64,000 bases of DNA, taken from assembly GCA_002490635.1 (NCBI GenBank), contig DKUJ01000022.1, forward strand, positions 1-64,000. Reading direction: 5' to 3'. This document shows positions 59,158 through 64,000 of the stretch, piece by piece. Position numbers and translations under genes: made by a program. The notes beneath the pieces were generated by a model, which was given only the letters and a program-made list of their open reading frames with translations, had not been told where the DNA came from and did no database searches. The number at the start of each line of letters is the position of its first letter. Position 1 is the first letter of the stretch. The DNA comes from Porphyromonadaceae bacterium UBA7207. GTDB taxonomy: Bacteria; Bacteroidota; Bacteroidia; Bacteroidales; Muribaculaceae.

Positions 59158-61230
59158 TCAGTCGGTGATCATCACCTTAGCGACTTTACCTCTGTTATTG
59201 ATTATGTATAATCCGGAACGGAGAGAACCGCGCGATATCTCCATACCTGACAGATTATATATTTTGCAGTCCGGTGGCAGCAAGTGGATTGAGGTCAGAG
59301 AAAGTGTATCCGTATCGCGGATAGTGGTTATTCCACCGGTCTGCCCTTTATGGAAGGCATGAGCCACGGTCTGCACCACATCATTTCCCGCCGAATCCTT
59401 GCATATGAATCTAAGGTCATACCATTTGTCGGCATCAAGCTTGTCATGAGGCACTGAAACTTTGCCATATCCATCATTGATGTACTGGTTGTATTCCAGC
59501 GGCGTCCACAAATCTTTTTCATGCTCGGAAATCTGAACCAGCGGAGTGGTTCCAGGCGAATGCTCTATAATAATATGTGAATTTCGAGTTGCGTCTTGCG
59601 TCAAATTGCCCGAAGCATCCCTGAGTTGCCATCTGTAGACCTGTGAATACACGTTATCCAATGAAGTATTGTCGATCATGACCCGGAGGCTGGAAGAATA
59701 GCTGTCGGAATATGGCATTTCCACATATATGTCGTAAAGTCCGGAGACTGCATTATCATTAGATGTCCACGCTATAAAATCGAAGCTGTCGGCTCCCTCT
59801 GCTATCGTTTCTCCATTGAATCTGACAGTTATTTTAGCAGGCAACAACAGATTGCCCAGACACGGAAACAGACACGAAGTATCGAAATAGATTAGATTTT
59901 TATCCTGCCATTCATCATAGGAAAGGCTATATGAGAAACCTACAAGCGGAGCCTCGTTATAAAACTCCATATCTTCCCTGTATTCAAGGCATAGAGGATA
60001 ATCCGCGGGGAAGAAGAGTTCATAGTCATTTTCGTCGCTTCGTGTATATGCCGGAGGTATGCACCACATGTGCCCATCGGTATCGGTATATATCCATGGC
60101 GAAGTCATTGTGCTGTACTGCCGGTCGTATTGGATGTTCCCTTCAGAATCTGTCCACTCATTGTCGGTATACGAGTAACCGCCTATGCCTGCAAATACAA
60201 AATTCCATCCGTCATCCGGGCTGCTCTGTTCCTTGAGAACCGGAGCGTTGATATACACGGGAAGGTTCCTGCTTTCGGCTTTCATGTCGAATGAATATGC
60301 CGATACAGGCATAGTCATGGTAGGTGTGCCGTTCCATACTGTCTGCGCCGTTATCCCCCCGACACTGGCATCATCTTTCTGGCCGGCAAGATTGCCGGCG
60401 AACCTCATATGAACAGGCTCATTGTATAGTTCAGCTCCGTTGTACATGCATCGTGAGTCATCAAAAGGACCATCCGATGTAATGAAATTGATGTATGTGG
60501 CCTTTGAATCGGCTGCCACATTATTTACCGATAAAGTCCATTTGTCGGAAAGATTGTTGACAAAAAACTCTTCATAGCAGATATTAATCATCATCCGTAC
60601 CAGAGGATAGCTTCCGTCCTTGCGTTTCAGTTCCCGGTAGTACATCATGCTGAGTTCGCCGGTTTCATCTTTAAGATTGTCGTACGGAATCTGACTGCCG
60701 TCGGGATAGAAAAACTTGCAGCTCAACTTGTTTTTGGCATCCGACTGTGTGAACACGTAAGTCATGTCTTCCGATATTTCGATGTCTTCCGCAATCACAT
60801 AGCTGTCATAGAGAAAGGTATGTTCATCGTCGGGGTCAATATTGTCGGGACGTATGTCGGAGCGCAGTATAAGGTCATATCTCCCTTTGGGCACCATCAG
60901 TTCCCAGCCGAGTCCTTCCTCAATCATGTATTCATCGGGATATGTGGCCCAGTCGCAAAAGCCGCAATAGTATTTTCCGTCGGGCTGATATACTATCACT
61001 TCTTTAGGTTCATATGTGAACCCGGCGGTAGCTTCCTCTTTTACCTCAAATTTTATTTTCACCCAGTCGGAAGAATCCTCTTCATCATCCACCCGTCCCG
61101 CCACGTTAAGATTTGCTGCAACGGGATGGATTACGCTCGTCTGCTTGCCCGAAGTAGAACCCGTGGCTTGCGTGGAACCTGTGGCCGAAGCCACAACCAC
61201 AACAAATAAAAAGAACCAGAATCTCATCAT
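59158..61230 (-). CDS. Large secreted protein of unknown function with a T9SS-like tail
   Basis: 690 residues. A signal peptide (about 1-20) runs into a Thr/Ser/Gly-rich repeat (ATGSTQATGSTSG). The body is acidic, Tyr/Trp-rich and beta-strand-like, with no catalytic motif or family I recognise; subtilase- or adhesin-type domains are absent. The end (IYNLSGMEISRG, GLYIINNRGK, VMITD) is a type-A T9SS C-terminal sorting domain, so it is probably exported to the surface or beyond. It has its own promoter (61256-61286) and is divergent from a membrane TPR/HTH regulator gene that may control it. Two codons ATG ATG open the frame. Confidence 0.75.
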   Translation of the reverse strand: MMRFWFFLFVVVVASATGSTQATGSTSGKQTSVIHPVAANLNVAGRVDDEEDSSDWVKIKFEVKEEATAGFTYEPKEVIVYQPDGKYYCGFCDWATYPDEYMIEEGLGWELMVPKGRYDLILRSDIRPDNIDPDDEHTFLYDSYVIAEDIEISEDMTYVFTQSDAKNKLSCKFFYPDGSQIPYDNLKDETGELSMMYYRELKRKDGSYPLVRMMINICYEEFFVNNLSDKWTLSVNNVAADSKATYINFITSDGPFDDSRCMYNGAELYNEPVHMRFAGNLAGQKDDASVGGITAQTVWNGTPTMTMPVSAYSFDMKAESRNLPVYINAPVLKEQSSPDDGWNFVFAGIGGYSYTDNEWTDSEGNIQYDRQYSTMTSPWIYTDTDGHMWCIPPAYTRSDENDYELFFPADYPLCLEYREDMEFYNEAPLVGFSYSLSYDEWQDKNLIYFDTSCLFPCLGNLLLPAKITVRFNGETIAEGADSFDFIAWTSNDNAVSGLYDIYVEMPYSDSYSSSLRVMIDNTSLDNVYSQVYRWQLRDASGNLTQDATRNSHIIIEHSPGTTPLVQISEHEKDLWTPLEYNQYINDGYGKVSVPHDKLDADKWYDLRFICKDSAGNDVVQTVAHAFHKGQTGGITTIRDTDTLSLTSIHLLPPDCKIYNLSGMEISRGSLRSGLYIINNRGKVAKVMITD

Positions 61231-61255
61231 ACATATTTTTTATGTTCAACGGCGG

Positions 61256-61286
61256 CAAATTTATCGGGAGGGACGCGGACTTCAAA
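61256..61286 (-). promoter_or_regulatory. Promoter for the large secreted protein
   Basis: Minus strand: TTTG at 61283-61286, 19-base spacer, TAAATTTG at 61256-61263, 25 bases before the ATG. Both elements match. Confidence 0.65.
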
Positions 61287-61359
61287 ATTTACATGGGGCA
61301 TAATAGGGGTACAAGGGGTGACACATGGCGTACAGGCCTGTGTGTATGCCTGAAGCGTG

Positions 61360-61390
61360 TTGTCCGTTGTGGTAAAGTTGAATATATTTG
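61360..61390 (+). promoter_or_regulatory. Promoter for the TPR/HTH regulator
   Basis: TTG at 61360-61362, 20-base spacer, TATATTTG at 61383-61390. The chosen ATG is at 61396, only five bases past the -7 element, so transcription would start at or next to the start codon. Confidence 0.6.
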
Positions 61391-61395
61391 TGTGT

Positions 61396-63084
61396 ATGAA
61401 AACTATAAAATTTCTGCTGTGTGTTTCGATTATGATTATTTCCGGCTGTGGCGTGCGGCCGGAATCGGATTCGCTGTATCGATGGAGGCGGATTCATCCG
61501 GCAGCAGATTCGATTGTCTTTGCGCTGGAAGATGGTTTCGTGAATTCTGTTCCGGATTCTCTCCTTTGGCCGTTGCTCGACAGTCTGAAGAATACGACGG
61601 TAGAAAGAGATGCCGAAAATCAGCATAGAAGCAGGGTGTTGTTCTGGAAGGCGAGAATTGCCAACCGAAGAAATATAACAGGGAGGGATAGCGTGATAAG
61701 AGACCTGACAGATGCGTTGTCGCTATGCGATACGGCTACATATGAATACGACTGTTCGCGCATTCGCTATCTGCTTGCTCTTGTGGCCGAGTGCGATCCT
61801 CTGGTAAGATTCAGGAGTCTAAAAAAACTTGACAGATATTATTATTCTTCGGGCGATGACATGATGACAGCTTCCGTGAGAGTGGATATAGGCCATATCA
61901 TGGGCGAAATAGGTTATTACGACCGCGCATTACAGTATTATAGAGAGGCTGACAGCATCTATCGACGTATAGGCATGGAACCGTATGTCAGAAAAAACAC
62001 ATTGAATATGGCCAACGCCTTGGTAGCTATGGGGGATAAGAATGCGGCACTGGCAATTGTCGATTCTCTTATGAATGACAAAAGTCTGTCGCTGTCGCCA
62101 TCGTTTCATACCAACCTCCTGCGTGTGGCATATATGGCTTCGGACAATGCTGATTATCTGTATGAAGCCGAACGGTATATCGACAGTATTAATCCCCGGT
62201 CGCTCGACCGGCTGCCAGTCGAGTTTTATCTGTCGCGATATTGTGCGGACACCGATGATTCCGCAGGAATGAGAACACATACACAAAGGATGGAGGAATG
62301 TTTCGATTCTGCGGCGCATGGCTTCTATTATCCGGAAATGCTTAAAATCATGGCTCTGACACACGACATATATGGCGGGCGGGACACGGCCCTGTCGTTA
62401 TACAGGCAATATATTGCGGCAAATGATTCGGCCCGTCTGGTGGAAAGAGTGAAAGAAATAGCCAATGCGGAAGCCCGGAGTTCCATCCTTAAATACGAAT
62501 CGGAAATGCGCCACGCGCATAAAATCAAAAGTCTGCGGTTATGGATAATCATATTGCTGCTTTTAATACTCATTCTGGCGGTAGTGTGCATTTACATCTA
62601 TAGGCAGCGCCAGCACAGGCTCACAATTGTGAGGTACGATACCGAACTGGCGCATAACAGACGCCGCGTGGTAGCCCAGGAACTTGCCATGACAGAAAAG
62701 AACAATGTATTACAGGAGGTATTGGACAATCTGGACAGTCTTAAGGACAAAGGAATTATATCGGACAATATTTGTCATGAACTTGAGAACAGCATAAAGC
62801 TCCATCTGAGCGGACGTCAGAACTGGGATTATTTCATAACGGTGTTCAATAAGGTGTGTCCTGCATTCGTGAACACGCTGATGCTTAATCATCCTGCGTT
62901 GACAGAAGGCGACGTGCGGCTTGCGGTATATATTCGCGCGGGACTTACATCGAAACAGATTGCACAGATGCTTCTGCTGCAGCCCGACTCTGTAAAGAAA
63001 AACCGTCAGCGCCTGCGCAGGAGAATGAACCTTACATCCTCGGAGTCTCTTGAAGAAGTGTTGTACTCGATTTCCCCGACATAG
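61396..63084 (+). CDS. Membrane-anchored TPR protein with C-terminal LuxR-like helix-turn-helix
   Basis: About 562 residues from the ATG at 61396 (MKTIKFLLCVSIMIISGCG), which places a lipoprotein-like signal at the very N-terminus; an upstream in-frame start at 61357 would hide it. Residues about 40-370 are helical with tetratricopeptide-like repeats (GEIGYYDRALQYYREADSIY). A single strong membrane helix (LWIIILLLLILILAVVCIYI) sits near 395-415, then a coiled coil and a C-terminal LuxR/GerE-type HTH (GLTSKQIAQMLLLQPDSVKK). Sensor outside, DNA-binding domain inside: a one-protein trans-membrane regulator as seen in Bacteroidetes. Target and signal unknown; the divergent secreted-protein gene is the obvious candidate. 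Ends in TAG. Confidence 0.82.
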   Translation: MKTIKFLLCVSIMIISGCGVRPESDSLYRWRRIHPAADSIVFALEDGFVNSVPDSLLWPLLDSLKNTTVERDAENQHRSRVLFWKARIANRRNITGRDSVIRDLTDALSLCDTATYEYDCSRIRYLLALVAECDPLVRFRSLKKLDRYYYSSGDDMMTASVRVDIGHIMGEIGYYDRALQYYREADSIYRRIGMEPYVRKNTLNMANALVAMGDKNAALAIVDSLMNDKSLSLSPSFHTNLLRVAYMASDNADYLYEAERYIDSINPRSLDRLPVEFYLSRYCADTDDSAGMRTHTQRMEECFDSAAHGFYYPEMLKIMALTHDIYGGRDTALSLYRQYIAANDSARLVERVKEIANAEARSSILKYESEMRHAHKIKSLRLWIIILLLLILILAVVCIYIYRQRQHRLTIVRYDTELAHNRRRVVAQELAMTEKNNVLQEVLDNLDSLKDKGIISDNICHELENSIKLHLSGRQNWDYFITVFNKVCPAFVNTLMLNHPALTEGDVRLAVYIRAGLTSKQIAQMLLLQPDSVKKNRQRLRRRMNLTSSESLEEVLYSISPT

Positions 63085-63157
63085 ATCTGGAGTGATACAT
63101 GAGCATCTCTATAGATTGGTTTTCGCCGACAATCGCGCACAATTTCCTTATAAAATT

Positions 63158-63187
63158 TTGGCATTGGCAAAAATTGCTTATTTTTGC
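63158..63187 (+). promoter_or_regulatory. Promoter for the ferredoxin-vorB operon
   Basis: TTTG at 63158-63161, 18-base spacer, TATTTTTG at 63180-63187; the ferredoxin ATG is 66 bases downstream. Confidence 0.6.
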
Positions 63188-63252
63188 TGATGGAAGTGCC
63201 GGCGAGGCATTTCAGCAATCTAATACTAACCCGCAATCAAGGAAAAGAATCT

Positions 63253-63489
63253 ATGGCTAAGGTCCACGGAGCCGTTGTGATCGACGGCAAACGCTGCAAA
63301 GGCTGCGACTTGTGCGTGGTGGCTTGCCCCACCGACGTGTTGCTGCTTCAGCCAAAGGAAGTGAACGACCGCGGCTACCACTATGCGTATGCCGCCAATC
63401 CCGACAAGTGCATAGGGTGTGCCGCCTGTGCCACCGTGTGCCCCGATGCATGCATCGAGGTGTACCGCGTGGTTGAGCGTCCCGCCTGA
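63253..63489 (+). CDS. 4Fe-4S ferredoxin subunit of a 2-oxoacid:ferredoxin oxidoreductase
   Basis: About 78 residues from the ATG at 63253 (MAKVHGAVV); a longer frame from 63184 starts inside the promoter region and is unlikely. Two full CxxCxxCxxxCP motifs (CKGCDLCVVACP and CIGCAACATVCP) bind two 4Fe-4S clusters. Its position directly before vorB marks it as the delta (KorD/VorD-like) electron-transfer subunit. Confidence 0.92.
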   Translation: MAKVHGAVVIDGKRCKGCDLCVVACPTDVLLLQPKEVNDRGYHYAYAANPDKCIGCAACATVCPDACIEVYRVVERPA

Positions 63490-63561
63490 GGCGGCACAGA
63501 ACATGTGCCCGCAGGCACCACCAACCAATCCCCATCCTACCCCCTCACCCTACCCCTAAAA

Positions 63562-64000
63562 ATGGAAGCAGAAGAAGTAAGATTAATGAAGGGCAACGAA
63601 GCCATAGCCCATGCCGCAATCCGCTACGGCGTCGACGGCTACTTCGGTTATCCCATCACCCCCCAGAGCGAAGTTCTCGAGACTCTTGCCGAGCTCAAGC
63701 CCTGGGAAACCACCGGCATGGTCGTGCTCCAGGCCGAAAGCGAAGTGGCGGCCATAAACATGGTATACGGCGGTGCCGCCACGGGCAAAGCCGTGATGAC
63801 ATCGTCGTCGTCGCCGGGAGTGAGCCTCAAGCAGGAAGGCATTTCCTATATCGCCGCCTCCGAGCTGCCGGCACTGATTGTCAATGTAATGCGTGGCGGT
63901 CCCGGACTTGGAACCATCCAGCCTTCGCAGGCCGACTATTTCCAGGCTGTCAAAGGCGGCGGACATGGCGACTACCACCTGATTGTGCTGGCTCCCGCTA
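63562..64000 (+). CDS. vorB: 2-oxoacid:ferredoxin oxidoreductase subunit VorB/KorA, N-terminal part
   Basis: The first 146 residues are in the window; the gene continues past the right edge. MKGNEAIAHAAIRYG, FGYPITPQSEVLETL, QAESEVAAINMVYGGAATG and SSSPGVSLKQEGISYIA are typical of the pyrimidine-binding subunit of 3-methyl-2-oxobutanoate or 2-oxoglutarate ferredoxin oxidoreductases. These enzymes couple 2-oxoacid decarboxylation to ferredoxin in anaerobes; which 2-oxoacid is used cannot be told from this part. It lies 72 bases after the ferredoxin gene. Confidence 0.93.
   Translation, partial: MEAEEVRLMKGNEAIAHAAIRYGVDGYFGYPITPQSEVLETLAELKPWETTGMVVLQAESEVAAINMVYGGAATGKAVMTSSSSPGVSLKQEGISYIAASELPALIVNVMRGGPGLGTIQPSQADYFQAVKGGGHGDYHLIVLAPA

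Noticed and set aside
1..64000. CRISPR array, insertion sequence, prophage or integrative element
   Set aside because: No regularly spaced short repeats, transposase, integrase, phage structural gene or tRNA attachment site was seen; apart from the AT-rich gap the window reads as core chromosome.

Overview
The window looks like a chromosomal segment of a Bacteroidales gut commensal, most plausibly Muribaculaceae-like. The order-level evidence is a SusC/SusD pair, a fused SecDF, T9SS-type C-terminal tails, promoters of the TAnnTTTG type, a tmRNA tag reading GENNYALAA, and DUF4271, DUF3078 and LptE-family genes. The family-level guess rests only on GC-rich, C-ending codon use. TAG is used as an ordinary stop by several genes, so the genetic code is standard.

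Layout. 1-1602: the 5' part of pckA and trmD, both minus. 1867-12474 (+): a polysaccharide-utilisation-like locus with a SusC receptor, a SusD lipoprotein, two further surface lipoproteins (one PKD plus propeller-like) and a secreted GHL10 glycosidase-like enzyme; its substrate cannot be read from the sequence. 12565-18130: a small lipoprotein, then minus-strand housekeeping genes (HAD phosphatase, U32 protein, secG, a TPR-like protein, lptE, a sigma-54 activator). 18131-19262 has no credible gene; it is AT-rich and carries a diverged tandem duplication with DnaA-box-like 9-mers. 19263-21959: a secreted protein with an internal duplication and an EEP-family hydrolase. 22135-25014: secDF.

25096-28937 (-): GT2, pyrF, prfA, yitT. 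29023-39653 (-): thirteen tightly packed genes, nearly all overlapping or abutting, running from four LPS-core-type genes through a nucleoside kinase, TPR protein, LOG, DUF4271, hemD, rnpA, yidD and tatD to a COG0523 metallochaperone. 39690-47853 (-): a carboxynorspermidine-synthase-like enzyme, a flippase-like membrane protein, an outer-membrane barrel gene broken by one in-frame TAG, apt, mnmG and ybeY. 48005-53897 (+): phoH, purC, ubiE/menG, a DUF3078 barrel, two unknown exported proteins and an EEP hydrolase.

54293-58493 (+) is a glutamate-dependent acid-resistance module: gadB, glsA, gadC. Glutaminase makes glutamate and ammonia, the decarboxylase consumes a proton, and the antiporter exchanges glutamate for GABA. 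Its upstream region has paired palindromes and two terminator-like hairpins. tmRNA follows at 58623-59020 (-). At 59158-63084 a secreted protein and a membrane-spanning TPR/HTH regulator are divergent, each with its own promoter. The window ends in the start of a 2-oxoacid:ferredoxin oxidoreductase operon (ferredoxin, vorB).
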